Source: Mycobacterium gordonae
GTDB lineage: Bacteria > Actinomycetota > Actinomycetes > Mycobacteriales > Mycobacteriaceae
Direction of reading: 5' to 3'
NCBI RefSeq assembly: GCF_001417955.2
Contig: NZ_LKTM01000090.1
Span: 22,492 to 86,491 of the forward strand
Length of the DNA stretch: 64,000 nt
Made by a program: the position numbers and the translations under genes. The notes under the pieces are model-generated. The model was given only the letters and a program-made list of their open reading frames with translations. It was not told the origin of the DNA and did not search any database. Positions 51,398 to 62,260 of this stretch are shown here, piece after piece; the first letter of the stretch is position 1; the number at the start of each line of letters is the position of its first letter.

Positions 51398-54300
51398 TGA
51401 CGAGTCTGGCCGAACGCGCCGCCCAAATGTCACCCAAGGCCCGCGAAGTCCTCGCGCGTGAACTGGTGCGTGCGGGCACGGCATTCCCCACCGACGTCGC
51501 CGAGCCCATCGCGGTGATCGGCATGGGCTGCCGGCTGCCCGGCAATGTCAATGGGCCGCAAGACTTCTGGCAACTGCTGCTGGACGGCCGGGACACCATC
51601 CGGGAGGTACCCGCCGACCGCTGGGACGGCGACGCCTTCTACGACCCCGACCCGGAGACCCCGGGCAAGATGACCACCAAGTGGGGCGGGTTCATCGACG
51701 ACGTCGCGGGATTCGACGCCGACTTCTTCGGCATCACTCCGCGCGAGGCCGCCGCGATGGACCCGCAGCACCGGGTCCTGCTCGAGGTGGCCTGGGAGTC
51801 GCTGGAACACGCCGGACTGGCACCGGATTCGCTCAGCGGCAGCCGGACCGCCGCGATCATGGGGCTCTCGACGTGGGACTACACCATCGTCAACATCGAG
51901 CGTCGCGCCGAGATCGACGCCTACCTGTCCACCGGCACTCCGCACGCCGCCGCCGTGGGCCGCATCGCCTACCTGCTCGGGCTGCGCGGCCCGGCGGTCG
52001 CGGTGGACACCGCATGTTCCTCCTCGCTGGTGGCGGTGCACCTGGCCTGCCAATCGCTGCGGCTGCGGGAAAGCGATGTGGCACTGGCCGGCGGGGTGCA
52101 GCTGGCGCTGTCACCGTTCGCCGCGATCGCGGTGTCGAAGTGGTCGGCGCTGTCGCCGACCGGACGCTCAAAGGCCTTCGACGCCATGGCCGATGGCTTC
52201 ACCCGCGGCGAAGGCTGCGGCGTGGTGGTGCTCAAACGGTTGTCCGACGCCACCCGTGACGGCGACCGGGTACTGGCGCTGATCCGCGGATCGGCGATCA
52301 ACCAGGACGGCCGGTCCAACGGCATGACCGCGCCGAACGCCCTGGCCCAGCGCGACGTCATCACCACCGCGCTGAAGCAGGCCGAGGTGACCGCCGAGAG
52401 CGTGCACTACGTCGAAGCGCACGGCACCGGCACCATTCTGGGCGACCCGATCGAGTTCGAGTCGCTTTCGGCCACCTATGGACGAGGCGAGGGCCGCTGC
52501 GCGCTCGGGGCGGTGAAGACCAACCTGGGCCACCTGGAAGCGGCAGCCGGTGTCGCCGGGCTGATCAAGGCGATCCTGGCCGTCGAGCACGGCTACATTC
52601 CGCGCAACCTGCACTTCACCCGGTGGAACCCGGCCATCGACGCGTCCTCGACCCGGCTGTTCGTGCCGACCGAGGGCACGCCGTGGCCCGATGCCTCCGG
52701 CCCGCGCCGCGCCGCCGTGTCCTCGTTCGGGCTCAGCGGAACCAACTCGCATGTGGTGATCGAGGAGGCGCCGAAAGTCGTTGCGCCCCCAGCGGACAAC
52801 GATCCCGAGGTGTCGACGCTGGTGGTATCCGGAAAGACGCCGCAGCGGGTGGCCGCCGCGGCGGGCGCGCTGGCGGACTGGATGGACGGCGCTGACGTGT
52901 CCCTTGCCGACGTCGCGCACACCCTCAGCCACCACCGGGCCAGGCACGCGCGGTTCGGCGCCGTGGTGGCCCGCGAGCGCGCCCAGGCCGTCGCCGGGCT
53001 GCGCGCGCTGGCCGCCGGCAAACCGGCGCCGGGCGTGGTCGGTCCGCAAACCGGATCCCCCGGCGCGGGAACCGTGTTCGTCTACTCCGGGCGGGGCTCG
53101 CAGTGGGCCGGCATGGGCCGCCGATTGCTGGCCGACGAGCCGGGTTTCGCCGCGGCCGTGGCCGAACTGGAGCCGGTCTTCGTTGAGCAGGCCGGGTTCT
53201 CGCTGCAGGACGTGTTGGCCGAGGGCCGGGAACTGGTGGGGATCGAGCAGATCCAGTTGGGCCTGATCGGCATCCAGTTGGCGCTGACCGCGTTGTGGCG
53301 TTCCTACGGGGTGGAGCCCGACCTGGTGATCGGGCATTCCATGGGCGAGGTGGCCGCCGCCGTGGTCGCCGGAGCCCTCACCCCCGCCGAAGGGTTGCGG
53401 GTGACGGCGACTCGCGCCCGGTTGATGGCGCCGTTGTCCGGGCAGGGCGCCATGGCGCTGCTCGAACTCGACGCCGCGGCCACCGAGGCGCTGATCGCCG
53501 ACTATCCGCAGGTGACGCTGGGCATCTACAACTCACCCCGCCAGACCGTGATCTCCGGGCCCACCGAACAGATCGACGAGTTGATCGAGCAGGCGCGCGC
53601 CCGGGACCGCTTCGCCAGCCGGGTCAATATCGAAGTGGCCCCGCACAATCCGGCCATGGACGCGCTGCAGCCGGCGATGCGCGCCGAACTGGCCGACCTG
53701 CAACCGCGCACCCCGAGCATGCCGATCATCTCCACCACCTACGAAAGCACCGACACCACCGCCCTTTTCGATGCCGAGCACTGGGCCGTCAACATGCGCA
53801 ACCCGGTGCACTTCCAGCAGGGCATCGCGCTGGCCGGCGAGCAGCATCACACCTTCATCGAGGTCAGCGCCCACCCGCTGCTGACGCATGCGATCACCGA
53901 AACCCTCGACAGCCCTGGTTACCGCGCGATCGGCACCCTGGCGCGCGACGCCGACGACACGGTCACCTTCCGCACCCAGCTTGCGCAGGTCGCCAAGAAC
54001 CCGCCGATCAGTACCGGCGGCCGGCTGGCCGATATCCCCACCACGGCCTGGCAGCACGAGCAGTTCTGGGTACAGGACCGTTCGTCGATGGCCGACCTGG
54101 TGCTGCATCACCCGCTGCTGGGTCTGCACGTCGAGGTGCCGTCCAGCCGCGACCACGTGTGGCAGGCCGACGTCGGCACCGACGTCTCCGGCTGGCTCGC
54201 CGACCACCGCGTGTTCGGACAGCCCATCATGCCGGCCGCCGGGTACGCCGAGATCGCGCTGGCCGCGGCTAGCGACGGGTTGGGAGTACCCGTCGAAAGC

Positions 54301-56766
54301 CTGGCGGTCAACCAGCTCGAGGTTGAGCAGATGCTCACCCTGGACAAGCACACCCAGCTGACCACGCAGTTGATCCGCAACGGCGACAGCAAGATTCGCA
54401 TCGAAATCCATTCGCGCACATCCGGTGGTGACTGGACCCGGCACGCCCTGGCCAAGGTGGAGCCGACGCAGGCCGGCCCCGGACCGGTGCCCGCCACCGG
54501 ACAATCCCAGACCTCGGTGGCACCGGCCGACTTCTACGCGCTGCTGCGCCAGGCGGGACTGCACTATGGCCCGGCCTTCGCCGGTCTGACCCGGATCGAC
54601 CGGTTGTCGGACGGCTCGGTGGAAACCGAGATCACCCTGCCCGACCAGGCGCCCCGACACCCTGGTTACCGCATCCATCCCGCTCTGCTGGACGCCGCGT
54701 TGCAGAGCCTTGCCGCGGCGATGCCGGCGGATGAGGCCGGCAGCGCATCCACCTACTTGCCGGTCTCTTTCGAGAGCCTGCGGGTATACGGCAACCCCGG
54801 GCGCTACGCCCGCTGCCGCGCGACCCTCACCAGCCTCGACGCGGGCGGCACCGGCAAGCTCGGCCGGATCGTGCTGATGGACGCCGCCGGCAACGTGACC
54901 GCGGAGGTCAACGACATCTTCCTGCGGTCGGTGGAGCGACGCAGCGTGCCACTTCCGCTGGGGCAGAAGATCTTTGAAGCCGCATGGGTGGAACAGCCGC
55001 TCGGGGACGAAGCCGCCACGCCGGCACCGGGCAGTTGGCTGCTGCTGGCCACCGACGCGACCCGGGCCCGCGCCGAGGAATTCGCCGCCGCTTGGCGGTC
55101 CGAACAGCATCGGGTGCTCACCGCGGATCTCGACGACGAGCCCGCGATGCTGGCCGCATTCGCCGAAACCGCGGGCAACCCCGTACACCCACCCGCCGGT
55201 GTCGTCGTCTTCGTCGAGGACGCCGCCGACGTGACCGGGGCTCGCGATCTGGTCTGGTCGATCAGCACCGTGGTCCGCGCGATCGTCGGCGGCTGGCACG
55301 GCGAACCGCCACGGCTGTGGCTGGTCAGCCGCGGCGGCCTGGTGGTCACGGACGGTGAAGCCGGGCAACCCGCGGTCGGCGCGCTGAAAGGCCTGATCCG
55401 GGTGTTGGCCTACGAGCATCCCGAATTGAGCGCCACGCTCATCGATCTGGACCAGAACGGAAACGCGTTAACCGCCGAACTCAGCGCGCCCGACACCGGC
55501 CTTCTCACCACCGTCATCGCGCACCGCGGTGAGCACCGCTACGTCGAACAGCTCACCCGGGCCACCCTCGATGGCGCCCAGGGCAATCCGGTCGTGCGAC
55601 CGGGTGCCAGTTACATCATCACCGGCGGCCTCGGCGGCCTGGGCCTGGTGGTGGCGCGCTGGCTGGTCGACGGGGGCGCGGGCCGGGTCGTCCTCAACGG
55701 CCGCAGCGAGCCCGGCGAGGAACAACGCAAGGTCCTGGCCGAACTGGAGGGCCGCGCCGAAATCGTGGTCGTCCTCGGCGATGTCGCGACGCCCGGGGTG
55801 GCGGAACAACTTGTCGCGGCGGCCGGGGACGGCCACCGGGAGCTGCGCGGCATCCTGCACTCGGCAGCCGTCATCGACGACGCCCTGGTGTACTCCATGA
55901 CCAAGGACAGCCTGGACCGGGTCTGGGCGCCGAAAGCCATTGGCGCACAACGGCTGCACCAGGCCAGCACCGGCCGCCCGCTGGACTGGTGGGTCGGTTT
56001 CTCCTCGACCGCGTCGCTGCTCGGTGCGCCCGGTCAGGGCGCCTATGCGTGCGCGAACGCGTGGCTGGACGCCCTGGTCGCCGCGCGCAAGGCGGCCGGA
56101 CTGCCGGCCGCGGTGATCAACTGGGGTCCGTGGTCGGATGTCGGCATGGCCCGCACCCTGGCCGGCAGCGTGCTGGACCCGATCACGCCGGCCGAGGGAC
56201 TCGCGGCCATGGAATCGTTACTGGCCAGCGACCGCAGCCACACCGGTGTCGCACGCCTGCGCGCGGACCGGGCACTGATCGCCTTTCCCGAAATCCGCAA
56301 CCACGACTTCTTCTCGGCCGTGGTGCGGGAACTGGAAGCCGCCGGAGGCGGGGACGATTGGGCCGGACCCGACTCGCTGCGCGAGCTGGACCCGGCCGAG
56401 GCGGCCCGCGTGATGACCGACCTACTGCGGTCCCGGATCGCGGCGGTGATGGGGTACGCGGACAAATCCGCCGTCGACCCCGGCCTGCCGTTGCTCGATC
56501 TCGGCATGGATTCGCTGATGGCCGTGCGGATCCGCAACACCGCCCGCGCCGACTTTGGCGCCGAGCCGCCGGTGGCGTTGCTGCTGCAGGGTGCCACGCT
56601 GCACGACCTGACCGCCGACCTGATGCGCCAACTCGGGCTGTCGAGCCCCGAACCGGCCACCGAAACGAGTACCACCGTCCGCGACCGCGCTCAGCAGCGC
56701 GCGGCGGCGCGACAAACAGCCGCACAGCGGCGACAAGTTCGATCCGGAAAGCTTGGAGGAGTTTAG
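51397..56766 (+). CDS. ppsD: Phthiocerol polyketide synthase PpsD
   Basis: Fourth module (1789 aa; about 1827 in M. tuberculosis). KS with Cys207; AT with Ser648 in GHSMGE; DH with His937 in [17 protein letters not shown] and Asp1099 in [12 protein letters not shown] from about 1406 with TGGLGGLG and [22 protein letters not shown] with Ser1706; then a basic C-terminal tail. There is no ER, as expected: in M. tuberculosis a separate trans enoylreductase (Rv2953) serves this module, and that gene is not in this window. The ATG overlaps the ppsC stop (TAATG). Part of its AT is an exact copy of the ppsA AT. Confidence 0.96.
53263..53882 (+). repeat. 620-bp exact duplicate, ppsD copy (AT domain)
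   Basis: Partner of 37258-37877. The block ends at CTGCT before ...GACGCATGCG, where ppsD sequence becomes distinct. The post-AT linker that follows differs from ppsA, ppsB and ppsC: the Pro/His-rich TPHP-type linker is replaced by [19 protein letters not shown]. The duplication therefore covers only the catalytic core of the AT. Confidence 0.95.
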
Positions 56767-58904
56767 TGAGCAGTCCCGACAACGCGATCGCGGTGGTCGG
56801 CATGGCCGGCCGGTTCCCGGGCGCCAATAACGTGTCGGCGTTCTGGGACAACCTGCGGCGCGGCAAGGAATCCATCGTCACCCTGTCCGAGCAGCAACTG
56901 CGCGACGCCGGCATCAGCGATAAGGCATTGGCGAACCCGTCTTACGTCCGGCGCGCGCCGATCGTCGACGGCGTCGACGAGTTCGACGCCGACTTCTTCG
57001 GCTTCCCGCCGCTGGTCGCCCGGTCCCTGGACCCGCAGCACAGGCTGTTCCTGCAGTGCGCCTGGCACGCACTCGAAGACGCCGGCGTCGACCCGGCCCG
57101 CTACGACGGGTCGATCGGCGTGTACGGGACCAGCTCTCCCAGTGGCTATCTGCTGCACAACCTGCTGTCGCACCAGGACCCGAACGCCGTGCTGGCCGAG
57201 GGCTTGAACTGGGACCAGCTCAGCATGTTCCTGCAGAACGACAAGGACTTTCTGGCCACCCGGATCTCGCACCAGTTCAACCTGCGCGGGCCCAGCCTCG
57301 CGGTGCAGACGGCGTGCTCGTCGTCGCTGGTGGCGGTGCACCTGGCCTGCATGAGCCTGCTGTCCGGTGAATGCGACATGGCGCTGGCGGGTGGCGTATC
57401 CCTCTGCGTCCCACACGATGTCGGGTACTGGCATTCGCCGGGCCAGATGCTCTCCGCGGTCGGGCACTGCCGGCCCTTCGACGTGCGCGCCGACGGCACC
57501 GTCTTCGGCAGCGGTGTCGGCCTGGTGGTACTCAAGCCACTGCAGGCCGCCCTCGACGCCGGCGACCGGATCCACGCCGTCATCCGCGGATCGGCGATCA
57601 ACAACGACGGCTCGGCGAAAATGGGCTTCGCGGCACCCAGCGCGTCGGCTCAGGCCGACTGCATCGCCGAGGCCCACGCCGTCTCCGACGTCGACGCCTC
57701 GACCATCAGCTACGTCGAAACCCATGGCACCGGAACGCCGTTGGGCGACCCCATTGAAATCCAGGGATTACGGACGGCATTCGAGGCGTCCGAGGAACCG
57801 CGGTCGGCACCGTGTGTGATCGGCTCGGTCAAGTCCAACATCGGCCACCTCGAAGTCGCCGCCGGAATCGCGGCGCTGATCAAGACCATCCTGTGCCTGA
57901 AGAACAAGGCGATCCCGGCGACCCTGCACTACACCAGCCCCAACCCGGAACTGCACCTCGACGAGACACCGTTCACCGTGCAAAGCCGCTACGGCGCTTG
58001 GGAATCCGACGGTATCCGCCGGGCCGGGGTGAGCTCGTTCGGCATCGGCGGCACCAACGCCCACCTGGTGGTCGAGGAGGCGCCGGAGGTCGCGGCGCAG
58101 GCCGCGCCCGAGGGGCCGCAGGTGTTGCTGCTCTCGGCGCGCACCGCCGAAGCCCTCAGCGAGGCGCGGACGGCCCTGGCCACCGCGCTGGAGCGCCCGA
58201 ACGCCCCGGGGATGGCCCCAGGGATGGCAAACGTCGCCCACACGCTGGCCGGCCGCCGCAGACACCACGTCACCATGGCCGCCGTCGCGGCCGACCGGGC
58301 CCAGGCGGTCGCCCTGCTGCGCGCCGCCGAGCACGACAACGTCTTCGTCGGCGAGTCCCCCGCCGACAGGGCAACCACCGATCAGGTCGTCTTCCTGTTC
58401 CCCGGCCAGGGCGCCCAGCACCCCGGCATGGCCAAGGGGCTGTACGACACCGAACCCGTCTTCGCCGAACACTTCGACGCCTGCGCCACGGCCTTCCAGG
58501 CGGAGTTGGGCCTGGACCTGCGCGAGACGATATTCGCCGGCACCGCAGCCGAGTTGATCGTCTACGGGCGCAACCACTCCCCCGACGACATCGAGGCGAC
58601 CATCCAGGAGATCACCCGTGGCCGGTGTGCGGCCATCGCGGTGCCGGGCGAGCGCAGCACCGAGAAACTGGTCGCCATCATCGAACTGCGCAAGCGCGGT
58701 GAATCCGATCGGGAGGTGATGGACCGGCTGGGCGAGATCAAGCGGGAAGTCAACTCGGCGTTGTCGAATTCGCATGGTCTGAGCGCCGCGGATCTGGTCC
58801 TGGTGCCGCCGGGCTCAATCCCGATCACCACCAGCGGCAAGGTCAGACGGGCGGCCTGTGTCGAGCAGTATCGGCAGGACAAGTTCGCCCGCTTGGACGT
58901 TTAG
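56766..58904 (+). pseudogene. PpsE-FadD28 in-frame chimera left by a deletion
   Basis: Open frame of 712 aa from a GTG that overlaps the ppsD stop. Residues 1-596 are PpsE: start [19 protein letters not shown], a complete KS (Cys184 in [26 protein letters not shown]) and the first 50-60 residues of its AT ([19 protein letters not shown]). At about 58551-58558, right after FAGTAAE, the sequence becomes the C-terminal domain of FadD28: [20 protein letters not shown], then [18 protein letters not shown] with the adenylation Lys692. Missing are the AT nucleophile, ACP and condensation-like end of PpsE, and the whole adenylate-binding domain of FadD28. mmpL7 follows 7 bp later, as it follows fadD28 in M. 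tuberculosis. Canonical activity of either parent is not expected. Confidence 0.93.
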
Positions 58905-58911
58905 CATCATC

Positions 58912-61446
58912 GTGTCGAGGCGGCTCACCAAGCTTGTCGTCGTCCTGGCGTGGGTCGCGGTGGCGGTGGCCGCGAACGTCATCACGCTCGCCATGGCCGG
59001 CCCTTCGTCACCGCCGTCCGACGGGCCGATTGCCACCGCCGACAGCCGTATCGCGCAAGCGTTTCCAGGTACCGGCACCGACGCGATCGCCTACCTGGTG
59101 CTGGACGGCCGTGATCCGCTGGGCGACGCCGACCGGCAGTACTACGACGATGCCGTGCGCGCCCTGCGCGCCGACACCGCCCATGTGGGATCGGTCCTGG
59201 ACTGGTGGTCGGACCCGTTGATGGCTCCGTTGGGAACCGGTCCCGACGGGCGGTCGGGGTCCGCGGTGATCTGGTTGCGGGGCCAGGCCGGTACCGCCAA
59301 GGCCGCCGAATCTCTCGATGCGGCGCGCTCGTTGGTGCGCAAGTTGCCGCCGAACGCGGGACTACGCGCCCGCGTCACGGTGCCCGCCGCCGCGCGCGGC
59401 ACCGGGCTGCGGCTGGCGCCGTGGCAGGCGGCGCTGATCGTGGCTGCGGCCCTGCTGGTCGCCGCGCTGTTCCTGCTGCGGTCAGGGCTTTCGTCGGTTG
59501 CGATCGTGACGCTGACCGCCGCGTTGTCTGTGGCGGTTGCATGGCCGTTGGCGGCGTTGTTCGGGCTGTTCTGCTGGACGGTGGCCGCGGTGCTGATGAC
59601 CGGGGCGATAGCCGCGGCCGCGCTGCTGCTCACCACTGTCGCGCGGGACGGCTACCGCGCGATGCTGCCCGTATTGGCGGCGCCGGCGGCGGGCGTCACG
59701 CTGCTCACCGCCCCACTGCTGCTCGCGCAGACCCCGGGGGTGCACGCCGTCGGCCTGGCCGCGCTGGGTGTCGTTGTCGCACTTGCTGCTTCATTGACGT
59801 TGCTGCCGGCATTGCTGACGAAGTCCGCAGCGCCGCCGGCCCGTTCGTGGGTGCTGCCGGCGCCGGTGCGCCGCGCGGTCCGCAATCCGGTCGTCGCCGT
59901 CGCGCTGGTATCGGCCGTCTGCGCCTTGCCTGTCCTCGGAATGCATTGGGGCGTAGGCGATGTCCCGGCCCGGGCCGGCAAGCAGTTCACGGCGGACAAC
60001 CGCCTGCCCGATGTCGTCGTGGTCAGATCCAGCCACGACCTGCGCGACCCGGCCGGGCTCATCGCCATCGACGCCGTCAGCCGCCGGCTGATGGAGATTC
60101 CCGGTGTCCGCAAGGTGCAGTCGGCGGCCTGGCCGGCCGGCGTTCCGTGGACGGACGCCTCGCTGAGTTCGGCAGCGGGCAGGCTCAGCGACCAACTGGA
60201 TCGTCAGGCCGCCTCGTTCGTGCCGCAGGTCACCGCGGTCAAGACCCTGGGTTCGGTGCTGGACCAGGTCTCGGGTTCGGTCAATGAGCTTGAAGCGAGC
60301 GTGAGCGCAGGCGTGGGCGGGCTCGCCCAGTTGCAGCAGGCCATCAACTCGGTGGTGTCCGGCACCCGGAACATCAAGGACACCGCCGCCGAGGTCTCCG
60401 GCTACCTCGACCCGGTGCGCGGCTGGATGGGCGGCGTTCAGGATTGTGCCGCGGACATGCTGTGCTCGGCCGCCCGGAAGGCGATCGACCCGTTCGATCG
60501 GGTGATCGCCGACGTCACGGTGCTTTCCGACGGCGCTACCCGATTGGCGGCGGGGTCGGCGCGCACGACCAACGCCCTGGCCGGGACGCCACGCGCGGTG
60601 GCCGAGATGCGGTCGGCGCTCACTCAGCTGCGCTCGTTCGTTCCGACCCTGCAGACGACCATCGAGACCACCATCCCTCAGGTCGTTCAGTTGTCAGCGT
60701 TCCTGAAGAACCTCAGCATCGACTTCGCCGACACCGGTGCGGGTGGCTTCTACCTGCCGCGCAAGGCGCTGGCCGATCCGTCCTACCAGCACGTGCGTCA
60801 GACCATGTTCTCCGCCGACGGCACCGCCGCCCGGCTGCTGGTGTATTCCGACCAGACCGGTCTGGACCTGTCCGCGGCGTCGCGCGTGAACCAGATCGAA
60901 AGCGCGGTCGGTAACGCGACCAAGTACGGCAGCCTGGTCGACAGCGAGGTCGCCGTGGCCGGGAGCGCCGCGATGGCCGCCGCCGTTCGGGCCGCGCTGG
61001 AGCACGACGCGATTCTGCTCGCCTTGACGGTCGTGACGGTTGCGGCCCTGGCCGGCATGTGGCGCGGGGTGGGCGCCGGATTGGCGGTCGTGCTGGGGTT
61101 GTCGGGTTCCGCACTGGCCGGCCTCGGCGTGACCGTTGCGGTGTGGCAGTACCTGTTGCACGGTTCGGTGGACGCCTCCGGCGTGCCGGCGGCATTCGCC
61201 GTTCTGGTGGCGTGCGGCGCGCCGTGTCTGGTCGCCGCGCTGGTGCCGATCCGGCGCGTCATGGCACCGCTCGCGGCGGCCGGCGGGGTTTTCGGCGCCG
61301 CTCTGATGCTGCTCGGTTCGTCGTGGGCGGTGGCTCAGATCGGCACTGTTGTCCTGGTGGGACTGGTGCTGCTGACGGCGATGGCGCGGTTAATCGACGT
61401 TGACCGGCTCGTTCCACTTGGACAGGGTGACCTGAACCGAGCCTGA
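58912..61446 (+). CDS. mmpL7: RND-family DIM transporter MmpL7
   Basis: Membrane transporter (844 aa from the GTG at 58912) that moves phthiocerol dimycocerosates across the plasma membrane with LppX and DrrABC. It matches M. tuberculosis MmpL7: RIAQAFPGTGTDAIAYLVLDG, HVGSVLDWWSDPLMAPLGTG, GVRKVQSAAWPAGVPWTDA and SFVPTLQTTIETTIP. Layout: first helix near residue 6-26, first periplasmic domain to about 165, a helix bundle to about 340, a second periplasmic domain, and a final helix bundle from about 695. An upstream GTG at 58858 would add 18 residues overlapping the chimera. The frame is intact. The gene ends 57 bp inside the opposing lppX. Confidence 0.94.
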   Translation: MSRRLTKLVVVLAWVAVAVAANVITLAMAGPSSPPSDGPIATADSRIAQAFPGTGTDAIAYLVLDGRDPLGDADRQYYDDAVRALRADTAHVGSVLDWWSDPLMAPLGTGPDGRSGSAVIWLRGQAGTAKAAESLDAARSLVRKLPPNAGLRARVTVPAAARGTGLRLAPWQAALIVAAALLVAALFLLRSGLSSVAIVTLTAALSVAVAWPLAALFGLFCWTVAAVLMTGAIAAAALLLTTVARDGYRAMLPVLAAPAAGVTLLTAPLLLAQTPGVHAVGLAALGVVVALAASLTLLPALLTKSAAPPARSWVLPAPVRRAVRNPVVAVALVSAVCALPVLGMHWGVGDVPARAGKQFTADNRLPDVVVVRSSHDLRDPAGLIAIDAVSRRLMEIPGVRKVQSAAWPAGVPWTDASLSSAAGRLSDQLDRQAASFVPQVTAVKTLGSVLDQVSGSVNELEASVSAGVGGLAQLQQAINSVVSGTRNIKDTAAEVSGYLDPVRGWMGGVQDCAADMLCSAARKAIDPFDRVIADVTVLSDGATRLAAGSARTTNALAGTPRAVAEMRSALTQLRSFVPTLQTTIETTIPQVVQLSAFLKNLSIDFADTGAGGFYLPRKALADPSYQHVRQTMFSADGTAARLLVYSDQTGLDLSAASRVNQIESAVGNATKYGSLVDSEVAVAGSAAMAAAVRAALEHDAILLALTVVTVAALAGMWRGVGAGLAVVLGLSGSALAGLGVTVAVWQYLLHGSVDASGVPAAFAVLVACGAPCLVAALVPIRRVMAPLAAAGGVFGAALMLLGSSWAVAQIGTVVLVGLVLLTAMARLIDVDRLVPLGQGDLNRA

Positions 61447-62079
61447 TCCCAGGTCGACGCTCGCCCGGACCAGGCGGTGCGATCCGTCCTGCGCGATCCA
61501 CACGGTCGCCGGCCTGGACTGCCTGGCACCGGGATCGATGATCTTGACGGTGTCGGCCGGCAGAGTTCCGTTGATCTTGTTGGTGTTGATTCCGTCGATC
61601 ACCTCGGTGCCCTGCGCTTGCAGATTGGTGACGCCGGAGAGCATCTTCGCCACGCCGTTGGCGGGATCCAGCAGTCGGGTGGCCGACAGGTCCGACACGG
61701 AGCCGAGGTTCGTCCAGTCGTCGAAGAGCTTGACCGAGATGGCGTCGTCCTTGATCCGGAACGGGACGTCGGCCTGGCCGTTGTAGGTACACGAACCTTT
61801 GGCGGTGAGCGGGTTGGCGCGGACGTCGACGTCGGCGTTGGTGATGCCGAGCATGCTGTCGACCTGACCATTGGTGCGGACCGACAGATGCGCGCTGGTC
61901 AAGGCCTTGGTCGCGTCCACCGACTGCCGGATTTCGGCCATCTGTGGCGAATCGGTGGTCGTGCCGGTGGTGGCCGGGCCCTCGGATTCCTTTGGGGCAG
62001 AGGCGCATCCGGCCAGCGAGAGCACGGTGACCGTCAGCATCACAGCCGATGCCGCAGACAACTTCACGCGAAATTTCAT
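61390..62079 (-). CDS. lppX: DIM-carrier lipoprotein LppX
   Basis: Lipoprotein (229 aa) of the LppX/LprG family, which holds a hydrophobic lipid in a U-shaped cavity and carries DIM across the periplasm. Signal peptide with the lipobox LSLAGC (Cys25). The mature part is very close to M. tuberculosis LppX: LLGITNADVDVRANPL-like MLGITNADVDVRANPLTAKG, ISVKLFDDWTNLGSVSDLS, MLSGVTNLQAQGTEVIDGI and the C terminus TLSKWNEPVNVD. It is intact and convergent with mmpL7. Retention of both export partners beside broken synthesis genes is notable. Confidence 0.96.
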   Translation of the reverse strand: MKFRVKLSAASAVMLTVTVLSLAGCASAPKESEGPATTGTTTDSPQMAEIRQSVDATKALTSAHLSVRTNGQVDSMLGITNADVDVRANPLTAKGSCTYNGQADVPFRIKDDAISVKLFDDWTNLGSVSDLSATRLLDPANGVAKMLSGVTNLQAQGTEVIDGINTNKINGTLPADTVKIIDPGARQSRPATVWIAQDGSHRLVRASVDLGSGSVQVTLSKWNEPVNVD

Positions 62080-62199
62080 CTTTTCCTCGTCTCAGCTGCG
62101 CCGGTGTGCGAAGCCCCGCTCCCAGCGCACGAACCGCCAAGCTTAGTGGCCTGCGCCGACCCGGAGGCCGGAAGCCGGGATTCTGCCTCCCGCTTACGA

Positions 62200-62228
62200 T
62201 TGACACATACCCCCTTGGGGTATATGTT
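62200..62228 (+). promoter_or_regulatory. Promoter with a CsoR/RicR-type operator in front of the permease
   Basis: TTGACA (62200-62205), a 17-bp spacer and TATGTT (62223-62228) make a near-consensus promoter. The spacer is almost filled by the palindrome ATACCCC-CTT-GGGGTAT (62207-62223), the form bound by CsoR-family copper repressors. In M. tuberculosis the orthologous permease Rv2963 belongs to the RicR copper regulon, which fits. Copper binding to the repressor would free the promoter. Confidence 0.85.
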
Positions 62229-62260
62229 CCGGGTACTGAACCGAAGGATCGGAGTTCTTC

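Noticed and set aside
53533..55419. A 628-codon open frame on the minus strand across ppsD, and similar long antisense frames at 2686-3302, 24373-26886, 36049-37020 and 42810-44057
   Set aside because: High-GC third-codon bias opens frames opposite real genes. None of these translations has recognisable domains, and all lie wholly within well-supported genes on the other strand.
55989..58904. A 971-aa version of the PpsE chimera starting inside ppsD
   Set aside because: The first 259 residues are an out-of-frame reading of the ppsD end. The PpsE start [13 protein letters not shown] matches the known PpsE N terminus and overlaps the ppsD stop, as in the other pps junctions.
58858..61446. Longer mmpL7 from the GTG at 58858
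   Set aside because: It would overlap 47 bp of the chimera, and the extra 18 residues are the FadD28 end read in another frame. The GTG at 58912 starts just before the first membrane helix.
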